This document shows positions 1 through 8,164 of a stretch of 39,311 nucleotides of DNA, piece after piece. The DNA comes from DATLEX01 sp035525015 (lineage in GTDB: Bacteria > Acidobacteriota > Thermoanaerobaculia > Gp7-AA8), in contig DATLFC010000177.1 in the NCBI GenBank assembly GCA_035525015.1, positions 1-39,311 on the forward strand, read 5' to 3'. The first letter of the stretch is position 1. Every line of letters starts with the position of its first letter. Made by a program: the position numbers and the translations under genes. Under the pieces are notes generated by a model, which did not search any database, was not told the DNA's origin, and worked only from the letters and a program-made list of their open reading frames with translations.

Positions 1-364
<364 letters not shown>

Positions 365-578
365 AACTCTGCAGCCTTGCGGCTGCTTTGTCTTGGATGT
401 CTGATGCTCTGACATCAATCGATTGAACGACTGATGCTTATTCGGATCGTTCGTATGGGATACGAACTATCGTGTTTCTGATCTCGAGTTCCCTTGCGGA
501 AACTCCAAAGGAATCACGTTGTCTGTCTTGCTATCCTATTCAGTTGTCAAAGAACCGACTTTCGTCGAAAGGGCGGCC
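365..578 (-). other. 16S rRNA leader region with processing hairpins
   Basis: The transcribed leader between promoter and 16S holds three perfect inverted repeats: GCAGCC/GGCTGC at 371-386 (6-bp arms, 4-nt loop) immediately before the 16S 5' end, GATGTC/GACATC at 396-416, and an 8-bp arm pair GTTCGTAT/ATACGAAC at 449-467. Such stem-loops are usual in rRNA leaders, where they help processing. I see no protein gene here; the short open frames across it have no family resemblance. Confidence 0.6.
543..556 (-). promoter_or_regulatory. boxA-like antitermination element of the rRNA leader
   Basis: Read on the minus strand the site is GGTTCTTTGACAAC. It matches the boxA motif (TGCTCTTT-type) that NusB/NusE bind to build the rRNA antitermination complex. 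It lies about 25 nt downstream of the proposed -10 box and about 180 nt before the 16S 5' end, the usual arrangement. Confidence 0.65.
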
Positions 579-607
579 ATTCTGCCGGTCCCTCCCGTCC
601 GTGTCAA
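579..607 (-). promoter_or_regulatory. rRNA operon promoter
   Basis: On the minus strand a perfect -35 box TTGACA (607-602) is followed after 17 nt by CAGAAT (584-579) as -10. The stretch right after the -10 is GC-rich (GCCGCCC), the type of discriminator that makes rRNA promoters sensitive to ppGpp and initiating nucleotide in well studied bacteria. BoxA follows just downstream. The assignment rests on motif match and position only. Confidence 0.6.
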
Positions 608-983
608 GCGGTATGTTTCCGCGCCGCGCGCGAACCCATTCCGGCTGACCCGGAACCGATAACTCGTGCTACCTCTGTGGCTTGGGGAAGTTGAAAAGAT
701 CCGCTTCGGTACTGCAGGATTGAGGATTCTATGCCCCGGCCACCGCACCGTCAACCACCGCCGGGAACGGCCATAACTGCCTGACCCCGCTCGCTATTCC
801 AGCCAACTCCCTCACCGCCGCCATCCATCCAAAGATCGTTGCTGCCTGGAAGACTGGTAACCAAAAACTTCCGATCCCTATTCCAGGTCACTCTGCACAA
901 ATTGCTGTGCACGTTCGAGTTACCACCGATTTTCAAGGACCGTCCCCATTTGGGGACCCCGCATAACCTTCCTCCCCCCAACC
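608..983. other. Intergenic region upstream of the rRNA promoter
   Basis: This 376-nt stretch separates the end of the men/YfhO operon from the rRNA promoter. No gene is recognised; open frames crossing it have rRNA-flank-like composition and no motifs. The only clear structure is a 6-bp perfect inverted repeat GTCCCC-ATTT-GGGGAC at 942-957, 27 nt past the YfhO stop codon. It could end that transcript, but no run of T follows, so it is a weak terminator candidate. Confidence 0.4.
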
Positions 984-3311
984 CTATTCCGCCGACGCCG
1001 CCAACGACTTCAGCCAGAAGACGAGCGCGACCATCGCGGCCAGCGCTACGCCCACACTCACCCAGAACGAGACCGGCCGGTACTCCACGAGAACGTCGGA
1101 CGAGCCCGCCGGTACCCGAAAGCCGAGAAACGCCCCATTGACCCGCGCCTGAGGGAGGCGTTCCCCCCCGGACTCGATCGTCCACCACCGCGCCGCCGGC
1201 TGGCTCGACGCGATCCAGAGCGGCCCCTCCGCTCGCACGGCGAGCCGGAACTTCGTCGGTGTCCAGAACCGCACGCCCACCTCCCCCTCCGGATTGACGA
1301 TCACAGGAGGCAGATCGCCTCCATGGATCAGCGGCGCCCGGGCAAAGGTCGAGCTCGCTCGAATCTCGTTCTCCCACTCTCCCTCCCCGACCCGACGCAG
1401 CTGCCGCGGCACAAAGAAGCGGGGCTGGTACTCCCGGTTGCGGTAAAGCCCCCCATCGACGCCGCGGTAGAGCAGCTCCCAGCTCTCCCCAGGCTCCATC
1501 CCCGGCTCGGTGAGCAGATACCGCACATTGAGGAAGTCGATGATCGGATGGGTGGCGTTGGCGATCCGCTTCACATCCTCGATCCACGGGTCCTCGACCG
1601 CAGCGGTGCGGAGGAACCGCCCATACTCGCCCCAGGCCATCGGATCGCTCCCCCTTATGTCTTCGAGCCCGTAATGGGCTGCGGCGTTCGGCAGGAACAC
1701 CCAGTCGAAACCGAGGACGCGGTACGGCTGACGGTGCTTCGAGGCGTCCGCCTTCAGTGCCTCAATGATCGGCAGCGACGGGACGTAATAGCGCCCCGGC
1801 ACAATGGCGTTGTAAGGAAGATTGAAGACGAAGAGCTCCACTGCTGTCAGGACCGCGGCCAGCAGTGCCGCATGACGGCGCCAGACTCCTGCCGCCACAA
1901 TGAACAGTACGAGCACGGCCACGCCGATCGTGAGCTGCGGAAAGAACAGTCCGCGGGTCTGCATCACGGTCAGGACGTAAACGGCCAGGCCGAGCAGAAT
2001 CGCCGCGGTGAGCGCGGTCAGCGCCCACTCCACCTTCGCGAATCGGCCGAGCACGTGCGCAATGGCCAGGGCCACGAAAAAGCAGACGACGAAGCGGAAG
2101 CGGTCATGCGCCACCCATGAGAGGGGCGGCGCGGCGTAGAAGAGGTCGGCCACGACGCCCCACTTCATCCCTCCGAGAAAGAAGATGACCGCGGCGCCGA
2201 TGAGGAGCCGCTCCCGGGCCGCGGCCCGCCGCGCGAGCACCGCCGCCGGAAGGAGCGCCGTGACGATGAGCCCGAGGTAGAGCGATGCGATGTGCGTGTA
2301 GGCGTAGATCCAGCTCCAGTTCCGGCGGGCCGGATTGCCGAATCCGTCCGGATTGAGCATCGCCCACAAAGCGGTGGAGGGGAACGTCGGCGCGGCCTCG
2401 ACCGATCGCAGCGAATCGACGCGGACGCTGACCACCGCCTGTTCGACGACCGGCACCCAGGCCGGCGCGGCGATGGCCAGGCCCAGCAGCGCGGCGAACG
2501 TGACGCGCAGAAGATCGCACCAGCCGAACCGCGCCGCACCCCATCGCGGGGCGATCCACTCGACCGCCACGAGCGCGAGGGCGGCCACCGCGACATGGAC
2601 GACGCTCTCCGGATGTCCGCCGGCGAGAAGTGCGGCAACCGTCACCGCGACCAGAAAAACCGGGGCGCGCCGCTTCGTTCGGAGCGCGAGCAGCACCGCG
2701 TAGGCGGCCGCGGGCAGCAGCAGCGTCACGGCGGTCATCGGGTAGTAGAGGAAGACGTTGTTGAAGATCGCCAGCGCGAAGACCACCGAGGCGAACATGG
2801 CCGCCGCATCCGGCACACCTTCTCTGCGCGCCAGGAGAAATCCGAACAGCAGCGCGGTGAACAGCTTCAGGCCGGCCATGGCCACGATCTGCTTCGGCAG
2901 CGGCACGAAGAGCGTGGTCAGGAAGAACGGTGAGAACGGCGCCGACTGTCCGTTGCCGAGAAGCGGATACCCGCTGAAGAGATGCGGATTCCAGAGCGGG
3001 AACCGCCCGGCGAACATCTGCTCGCGGACCGTGTGCATCCAGGGGAGGATCTGCTTCACGGTGTCGTTCGTCAGCTCGTTCTTCGACACCACCTCGCCGA
3101 AGATCCCGCGGTACGGATACCCGCGGACGACCTCGTCCAGCGGCACGGGCATGCCGCTCGTGAAAATGCCGCCACCGGTAACCGCGAGAGCGATGGCCAG
3201 GCAAAGCCCCGCCATCCGCCACGAGACCGGTTCGAGCCAGCGACGCACCGCCACCGTGATCACCAGCGACGGCAGCACGACGCCGGCCGCCGCCAGGACG
3301 ATGTCCTTCAT
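984..3311 (-). CDS. YfhO-like polytopic membrane protein
   Basis: This 775-residue protein has an N-terminal transmembrane segment, then a conserved periplasmic-loop signature around residues 95-130 (FPLWNPHLFSGYPLLGNGQ), followed by about ten hydrophobic helices and a C-terminal soluble part of ~230 residues ending in a final helix (about 745-768). This layout and the 'PLWNP...G.PL..NGQ' loop are typical of the YfhO family, which belongs with GT-C fold glycosyltransferases that use lipid-linked sugars. The sugar and acceptor here are unknown. Its ATG overlaps the menE stop by the 4-base ATGA, so it is the last gene of the men operon, an unusual partner with no obvious role in quinone synthesis. 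Confidence 0.8.
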   Translation of the reverse strand: MKDIVLAAAGVVLPSLVITVAVRRWLEPVSWRMAGLCLAIALAVTGGGIFTSGMPVPLDEVVRGYPYRGIFGEVVSKNELTNDTVKQILPWMHTVREQMFAGRFPLWNPHLFSGYPLLGNGQSAPFSPFFLTTLFVPLPKQIVAMAGLKLFTALLFGFLLARREGVPDAAAMFASVVFALAIFNNVFLYYPMTAVTLLLPAAAYAVLLALRTKRRAPVFLVAVTVAALLAGGHPESVVHVAVAALALVAVEWIAPRWGAARFGWCDLLRVTFAALLGLAIAAPAWVPVVEQAVVSVRVDSLRSVEAAPTFPSTALWAMLNPDGFGNPARRNWSWIYAYTHIASLYLGLIVTALLPAAVLARRAAARERLLIGAAVIFFLGGMKWGVVADLFYAAPPLSWVAHDRFRFVVCFFVALAIAHVLGRFAKVEWALTALTAAILLGLAVYVLTVMQTRGLFFPQLTIGVAVLVLFIVAAGVWRRHAALLAAVLTAVELFVFNLPYNAIVPGRYYVPSLPIIEALKADASKHRQPYRVLGFDWVFLPNAAAHYGLEDIRGSDPMAWGEYGRFLRTAAVEDPWIEDVKRIANATHPIIDFLNVRYLLTEPGMEPGESWELLYRGVDGGLYRNREYQPRFFVPRQLRRVGEGEWENEIRASSTFARAPLIHGGDLPPVIVNPEGEVGVRFWTPTKFRLAVRAEGPLWIASSQPAARWWTIESGGERLPQARVNGAFLGFRVPAGSSDVLVEYRPVSFWVSVGVALAAMVALVFWLKSLAASAE

Positions 3312-4366
3312 CGCAGCCGCTCCGTCAGCTCGGCGCGCCGCACTTTGCCGAGTGCGGTGCGCGGGATCGCCTCCACGCGATGAACGGCGCGGATCCTCTC
3401 GAACGGCAGAACGCGCGCGTTGAACCGCTCCACGATCTCTCCGGCGTCGGCCGCCGCGGCGGCGAGGTGGATCACGAACCCCAGCCGTTCGTCCGGCAAG
3501 GCGACGAGCGCCGCATCGACCTCGCCGCGTACCGACTCGAGCACACCGTCGAGGCGCAGCAGATCGACCGATTCACCTCCGATCTTGATGAAGGCGCCGG
3601 CGCGGCCCTGGATGCGCAGCACGCCGCCCACGACCTCGCCGCGGTCTTCGGTCACGAACCAGCCGTCGCGCTTCGGATCGGCGAACAGCGGCTGGCCGCG
3701 ATCGTCGAACATCGCATACCCGGTGAGAAGCGACGGACCGCGCAGCGCGAGCGCGCCGTCGATCTCGCGTACCTCGACGTGCCGCAGAATCCGCAACGCC
3801 TCCGACTCCACCGTGGCCGTCGCCACCTGCGACGCGGCCTCGGTCAGACCGTAGCTCGGCAGGATCGGCCATCCGAGATCTCTGGCGGATCGATAGAGCT
3901 CCCGGGACATGGCACCGCCCCCGACGGCGACGGCCCGCACTCCCGGCGGCGACGGAAGGGCGGCCTGCACGAGATCGCGCACCTGCGCCGGGACGAGCGA
4001 GGCCAGCGTGAAGCCGCCGCGGGCGAACCGCCGCGGCTCCCAATCTTCGGTTCGAACCGTCGCACCGGCGGTGAAGGCGCGCGCGTAGATCGAAAGGCCT
4101 CCGACGTGAAACCGCGGAAGCACACAGCACCAGACGTCCTCACGAGCCGCGTCGAGGTGGGCATTCACCGCCGCGGCCGATGCGAGCATCGCCGGCTTCG
4201 ACAAGGCCACGAGCTTGATCGAGCCGGTCGTGCCGGACGTGGCCAGCCAGATGTGGCCAGCCAGCGCCGGAACGGAGGCGTGAAGCTGTTCGAGCCGCCG
4301 CCGCTCGTCATCCGGCATGCGGGGATTGAGAAGGAGATGAGTCTCCGGGCTCGAGAAGTCGATCAT
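3308..4366 (-). CDS. menE: o-Succinylbenzoate-CoA ligase MenE
   Basis: Adenylate-forming enzyme of 352 residues that activates o-succinylbenzoate with ATP and CoA in menaquinone synthesis. The phosphate-binding motif is visible near residue 42 (ATSGTTGSIK), the A5 region as SYGLTEAASQV, the hinge region as GRAGAFIKIGGE, and the C-terminal catalytic lysine context as TALGKVRRAEL. It is shorter than typical acyl-CoA ligases (about 450-500 residues), as is common for compact MenE forms. I start it at the ATG at 4366, two bases after the menA stop; the frame stays open further upstream but that part lies inside menA and is Arg-rich. menE follows menA and precedes the YfhO-like gene. Confidence 0.88.
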   Translation of the reverse strand: MIDFSSPETHLLLNPRMPDDERRRLEQLHASVPALAGHIWLATSGTTGSIKLVALSKPAMLASAAAVNAHLDAAREDVWCCVLPRFHVGGLSIYARAFTAGATVRTEDWEPRRFARGGFTLASLVPAQVRDLVQAALPSPPGVRAVAVGGGAMSRELYRSARDLGWPILPSYGLTEAASQVATATVESEALRILRHVEVREIDGALALRGPSLLTGYAMFDDRGQPLFADPKRDGWFVTEDRGEVVGGVLRIQGRAGAFIKIGGESVDLLRLDGVLESVRGEVDAALVALPDERLGFVIHLAAAAADAGEIVERFNARVLPFERIRAVHRVEAIPRTALGKVRRAELTERLR

Positions 4367-4368
4367 GC

Positions 4369-5241
4369 TCACATCGCGGCGCCGGCGGCGAAGAAAATCG
4401 CGAACGCCCACTGGAGCGCACCGGCCATGGCCAGACAGCGATTCAATGATGCACCGCGGCAGCGGTGAACGCGCCAGACGAGCGTGAGCGCGAGAGGGAG
4501 CGAGAGGAAGACGAGCCACAGGGACGGATCGGGGCGAACGGCGGCCAGCGTTCCGATGATGACGTAGGGAATCACCGCGAACACCACGATCTCGAGCCTG
4601 GCTCCCCTTTCACCGAGCCGGACCGCCATCGTCCGTTTGCCGCTGGCGCCATCGGTCGGCAGATCGCGAAGGTTGTTGATGGCCAGGATGACCACCGCCA
4701 GCGACCCGATCGCCACGCCGCACCAGAGCGCATCCGCTCCGTAATCGAGCGTCAGCACGTAATAGGTACCGCCGACCGCGACGATGCCGAAAAAGATCAT
4801 CACGAACAGCTCACCGAGTCCGTGGTAGGCGAGCGGATACGGCCCGCCGGTGTACGCGTACGCGGCTGCGATGGAGGCCACGCCGATGAGCAGAATCGGC
4901 AGGCCGCCGCGGAGGATCAATGGGACGCCGCAGAGCGCGGCCAGCAGCAGGCAGACATAGGCCCCGCGCAGGACCGATCGGTCGGTGAGCAGCCCCGCCT
5001 GCGTGACGCGCATCGGCCCGAGCCTGGCCGATGTGTCGGCGCCGCGCCGGAAGTCGAGCGCATCGTTGATGTAGTTCGTGGCGATCTGGATGAGCACCGC
5101 GCCGGCGAGCGCGAGTCCGGCGTAAATCCATGGGATGGCGCCGCGATCGCGCAGCGCCAGCGCGGTCCCGACGATCACCGGAGCGACTGCGGCCGACAGC
5201 GTTTTCGGCCGCGCGGCGAGAACCCACGGCGAGGGCTTCAC
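4369..5241 (-). CDS. menA: 1,4-dihydroxy-2-naphthoate polyprenyltransferase MenA
   Basis: Integral membrane UbiA-family prenyltransferase, 290 residues, that attaches the isoprenoid tail to 1,4-dihydroxy-2-naphthoate. It opens with WVLAARPKTLSAAVAPVIVG, a typical MenA N-terminus. Both Asp-rich diphosphate-binding motifs are present: NYINDALDFRRGAD and NNLRDLPTDGASGKRT. About eight to nine hydrophobic helices are evident. The GTG start at 5241 overlaps the menB stop (GTGA). The open frame extends a further 69 codons into menB, but that part is charged and lacks any membrane character, so it is not included. Confidence 0.92.
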   Translation of the reverse strand: MKPSPWVLAARPKTLSAAVAPVIVGTALALRDRGAIPWIYAGLALAGAVLIQIATNYINDALDFRRGADTSARLGPMRVTQAGLLTDRSVLRGAYVCLLLAALCGVPLILRGGLPILLIGVASIAAAYAYTGGPYPLAYHGLGELFVMIFFGIVAVGGTYYVLTLDYGADALWCGVAIGSLAVVILAINNLRDLPTDGASGKRTMAVRLGERGARLEIVVFAVIPYVIIGTLAAVRPDPSLWLVFLSLPLALTLVWRVHRCRGASLNRCLAMAGALQWAFAIFFAAGAAM

Positions 5242-6059
5242 GGGAAGCGCGGAAACTTCTTGAAGTTGGGCTTCCGCTTCTCGACGTAGGCATTCCGCCC
5301 CTCCTGCGCCTCCTCGGAGAGGTAGTAGAGGAGCGTGGCGTTGCCGGCGAAATCGAGCAGGCCGATCTGCCCGTCGCAGTCGGCGTTCAACGCGAACTTC
5401 ACACTGCGGAGCGCCATCGGCGAGAGCTCCAGCATCTCCCGGCACCACTGCAGCGTTTCTTCCTCCAGGCGTTTCAGCGGCACGACCGTGTTGACGAGAC
5501 CCATCTCCAGCGCCTGCTTCGCGTCGTACTGCCGGCAGAGATACCAGATCTCGCGCGCTTTCTTCTGTCCGATGACGCGCGCCAGATACGAAGCGCCGAG
5601 ACCGCCGTCGAACGACCCGACGCGGGGACCGGTCTGCCCGAACCGGGCGTTGTCCGCCGCGATGGTCAGGTCGCAGACCACGTGCAACACGTGCCCGCCG
5701 CCGATGGCGTGGCCGGCCACCATGGCCACGACCGGCTTGGGCAGACTCCGGATCTGCTTCTGCACGTCGAGGATGTTCAGCCGCGGGATGCCTTTCGCGT
5801 CGACGTAACCCGCTTTGCCGCGAACGCGCTGGTCGCCGCCCGAGCAGAATGCGTCGGGACCTTCACCGGTCAGGATCACCACGCCGATGTCGCCGTCGTC
5901 GCGGGCCAGGTCGAAGGCTTCCTTCAGCTCCGCGACCGTCTGCGGCCGGAACGCGTTCCGTACCTCCGGCCGGTTGATGGTGATCTTCGCGATGCCGTCT
6001 TCGGTCCGCTCGTAGCGGATGTCCTTGAATTCACGAATCGATGCCCAGCTCTCGCCCAT
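5238..6059 (-). CDS. menB: 1,4-dihydroxy-2-naphthoyl-CoA synthase MenB
   Basis: Crotonase-fold enzyme of 273 residues that cyclises o-succinylbenzoyl-CoA. The oxyanion-hole segment FCSGGDQRVRG and the segment ADNARFGQTGPRVGSFDGG are nearly textbook MenB. The QTG sequence marks the bicarbonate-dependent type I class (the E. coli kind) rather than the class with an Asp carboxylate in the protein. The C-terminus PNFKKFPRFP is also typical. It lies 12 nt after menH and overlaps menA. No menC is found between menB and menE, where it often lies. Confidence 0.96.
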   Translation of the reverse strand: MGESWASIREFKDIRYERTEDGIAKITINRPEVRNAFRPQTVAELKEAFDLARDDGDIGVVILTGEGPDAFCSGGDQRVRGKAGYVDAKGIPRLNILDVQKQIRSLPKPVVAMVAGHAIGGGHVLHVVCDLTIAADNARFGQTGPRVGSFDGGLGASYLARVIGQKKAREIWYLCRQYDAKQALEMGLVNTVVPLKRLEEETLQWCREMLELSPMALRSVKFALNADCDGQIGLLDFAGNATLLYYLSEEAQEGRNAYVEKRKPNFKKFPRFP

Positions 6060-6071
6060 AGCGGCGCGAGA

Positions 6072-6686
6072 CTATATCGACTGCAGACGCTTCACAAACC
6101 GCTCCGGCTGCTCCCACGGAACGCGGTGTCCGGCATCGGGACAGATCCAAGACTCCGCGTTCGGAAGCCGGCTGACGGCGCGCTCCCCTTCGGCCACGTA
6201 CTTCGCGTCACGCTCGCCCGCGATCCAGAGAACCGGAATCGTGATCTCCTGCAGCCGCCAGCCGAGGGAAGGGAGGACGCCCGGCGACCATTCCCGGAGC
6301 TGCCGCGCGAGCTCGCGGCGGTCGAAGTCGCTCTCCTTCCGCTTCACGACGTGCCCGCCGAATACCGGCTGCGCGCTCCACTCGTGCATGACGCGGGTCC
6401 ACGGCTGCTTCTCGAACATACGCGCCCAGCGGTCATCGGTGCGCTGCCGCTCCTCGCGCGCGACGCGGTCCTCGATGCCGAGGCCGGCGGAGACGATGAC
6501 GGCCCTGCGATACTTCGCGCCGCGCAGCAGCGCGTGCAGCGCCAGGCGGCCGCCCATCGAGTACCCGAGGAGAATATCGCCCGACTCGGGGATGGCACCG
6601 AGCGGCGGCGTTTCGACAGTGAAGCCTGCCTTGCGGAGGAAATCCCAATCCGACGGGAGGCCGAGGAAGCCGTGCAGCGCGGTCAC
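6072..6686 (-). CDS. menH: SHCHC synthase-type alpha/beta hydrolase MenH
   Basis: Alpha/beta hydrolase of 204 residues. In menaquinone synthesis MenH removes pyruvate from the MenD product SEPHCHC. The triad is visible: nucleophile Ser43 in GYSMGG, Asp160 in AGERD, His187 in AGHRVPWEQPE. The N-terminus begins at once with the first strand and the oxyanion segment (VTALHGFLG), so the GTG at 6686, which overlaps the menD stop as GTGA, is the right start. At 204 residues it is about 45-50 residues shorter than E. coli MenH, mostly in the N-terminal region and cap. Position between menD and menB supports the assignment. Confidence 0.88.
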   Translation of the reverse strand: MTALHGFLGLPSDWDFLRKAGFTVETPPLGAIPESGDILLGYSMGGRLALHALLRGAKYRRAVIVSAGLGIEDRVAREERQRTDDRWARMFEKQPWTRVMHEWSAQPVFGGHVVKRKESDFDRRELARQLREWSPGVLPSLGWRLQEITIPVLWIAGERDAKYVAEGERAVSRLPNAESWICPDAGHRVPWEQPERFVKRLQSI

Positions 6687-8164
6687 GACCACAGCGCGTC
6701 GTACCTTTCCCACACCCGCCGCGTCGCTTCGGGATCCGGCAGCAGCTCGAGCACCGAAGAGCCGAGCCGCCACATCGACGCCCACGAAGCGAATCGGAAG
6801 GAGTGGCTGTTCTCGATGATCCGCTCCCGGACCGCGGAATCGATCTGCTTCAATGACGCAACGCGCGAGAAGATCCGCCCTCCGCCGTTGTTGATGATGA
6901 CGATCTTCACCCGCACTCCCCGATCGAGCTGCGGCACGATCCACGGCGCGTTCATGTCGTACAGTACCGTCAGATCGCCGAGGACGGCCACGTTCTCCTG
7001 CCGCGGCGCACACCAGCCGAAGTACGTCGAGAGCTGGCCGTCGATCCCGTTCGCGCCACGGTTCGCTTGGTAGACATAGCCGCGCGGCTCGCGCGAGGCG
7101 AAGAGATCCCATTCCCGTATGGGCAGGCTGTTGCCGAGGTAGACGCGCGCGCCCTTCGGCAGCTCGCGCGAGAGCTGCCGAAAGATCGACGGCTCCGACT
7201 CCGGCTCGTCGTCGAGGATGCTCTCGATCTTCGCGGCCATGGCCCGGTCGCGCTTGAAGAACGCGGCGTCGCGCTTCGCAGGCTTCGCGACCGGCAACGC
7301 CTCCAGCGGATGCAGCTCGCCGCGGCTCGCGCCGGCGAACGGCGAGCCGCTGAAGCTGACGACCGGAATCTCGCGCTTCGATTCGTCGAGGTCGCGCCAG
7401 AAACGGATCGCCGGCACGTTCCCGACGCGAATGACGCCGTCGAACGTCCCGAGCCCGATCATCCTCTCCCCCGCCGTGATCATCAGCCTCTCGAGTCTCG
7501 CATCCTCGCGCAGCCCCGACAACGGCTCGGCATACACCGGCGCACGGAGCTGCAGCAAAAACTCCCGAACGCGATCGCGATCGCCCGGAGCGAGCCCGCC
7601 GAGGATGAGGAGTGGATGCCTGAAGTCGAAGAGCCTTCTCCCCGCCCGCGGGGAGAAGGTGGCCGAAGGCCGGATGAGGGGCGTCGCTCCGGCCCGAGCT
7701 CCCCTCACCTTCCCATCAATCAGCGGCTCGTCAAACTCGATGTTGACATGCAGCGGGGCCGTACCCGGCCACGCGTCCACGTCCGTCGTCGCATACGCTC
7801 CGAAGATCCCCTCCTGTTCGATGCACTGCGGCGCCCCCGTCCCTCGATAGCGCGCCGGGCGGTCGGCGGTGATCAGCATCAGCGGAAGTTGCGAGTAAAA
7901 CGCCTCGACCGTTGCCGGCAGCAGCTCGGCGACGGCGGTCCCGGAGGTGGTAACGACCGCCACGGGCGCGCCGTGGAGCTTGATGCGCCCCAGAGCGAAA
8001 AACGCCGCGGACCGCTCGTCGACGAACGAGAACAGCCGCAGACCGGCGGCGCCGAGGACGGCCAGCAGCGGGCTGTTGCGGGAGCCGGCGCAGACGCAGA
8101 ATTCCTCCACACCGGTGGCGCGAACGCGCGCGATGAGCTCCCGCGCCCGCTCGACATTGGTCAT
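6683..8164 (-). CDS. menD: SEPHCHC synthase MenD
   Basis: Thiamine-diphosphate enzyme of 493 residues that joins isochorismate and 2-oxoglutarate. The N-terminal domain shows CAGSRNSPLL, DERSAAFFALG and VVTTSGTAVAELLPA, all MenD hallmarks; the C-terminal cofactor domain shows NRGANGIDG, the ThDP motif starting GDLTVLYDMNA and ending in INNGGGRIF. The ATG at 8164 overlaps the menF stop (ATGA). Residues ~151-177 are encoded by an inserted palindromic repeat (see the repeat entry), which falls in the linker just after the conserved EPL. The protein is shorter than E. coli MenD (556), mainly in the middle domain, but all cofactor motifs remain. Confidence 0.93.
   Translation of the reverse strand: MTNVERARELIARVRATGVEEFCVCAGSRNSPLLAVLGAAGLRLFSFVDERSAAFFALGRIKLHGAPVAVVTTSGTAVAELLPATVEAFYSQLPLMLITADRPARYRGTGAPQCIEQEGIFGAYATTDVDAWPGTAPLHVNIEFDEPLIDGKVRGARAGATPLIRPSATFSPRAGRRLFDFRHPLLILGGLAPGDRDRVREFLLQLRAPVYAEPLSGLREDARLERLMITAGERMIGLGTFDGVIRVGNVPAIRFWRDLDESKREIPVVSFSGSPFAGASRGELHPLEALPVAKPAKRDAAFFKRDRAMAAKIESILDDEPESEPSIFRQLSRELPKGARVYLGNSLPIREWDLFASREPRGYVYQANRGANGIDGQLSTYFGWCAPRQENVAVLGDLTVLYDMNAPWIVPQLDRGVRVKIVIINNGGGRIFSRVASLKQIDSAVRERIIENSHSFRFASWASMWRLGSSVLELLPDPEATRRVWERYDALWS
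7634..7712. repeat. Palindromic repeat inserted in frame inside menD
   Basis: A 79-bp segment within menD contains two perfect 12-bp arms, CCTTCTCCCCGC (7634-7645) and GCGGGGAGAAGG (7648-7659), a small GGCC-GAA-GGCC dyad right after it, and TGAGGGG / CCCCTCA arms near 7674 and 7702. The same order of motifs, with identical 12-bp arms, occurs in the intergenic palindrome at 19522-19700. In the menD frame the insert is read without a stop and adds about 26 Arg/Ala/Gly-rich residues. Confidence 0.85.

Noticed and set aside
544..549. TTGACA within boxA as a second -35 box of the rRNA promoter
   Set aside because: No acceptable -10 at 16-18 nt, and the surrounding sequence fits boxA.
494..754. 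Small open frames over the rRNA promoter and leader
   Set aside because: They coincide with promoter, boxA and leader hairpins and show no protein features.
5130..7073. Long plus-strand open frame (647 codons) opposite menA, menB, menH and menD
   Set aside because: Antisense of four well-identified genes; Arg/His/Asp-rich with no motifs, as expected from GC-rich codon bias.
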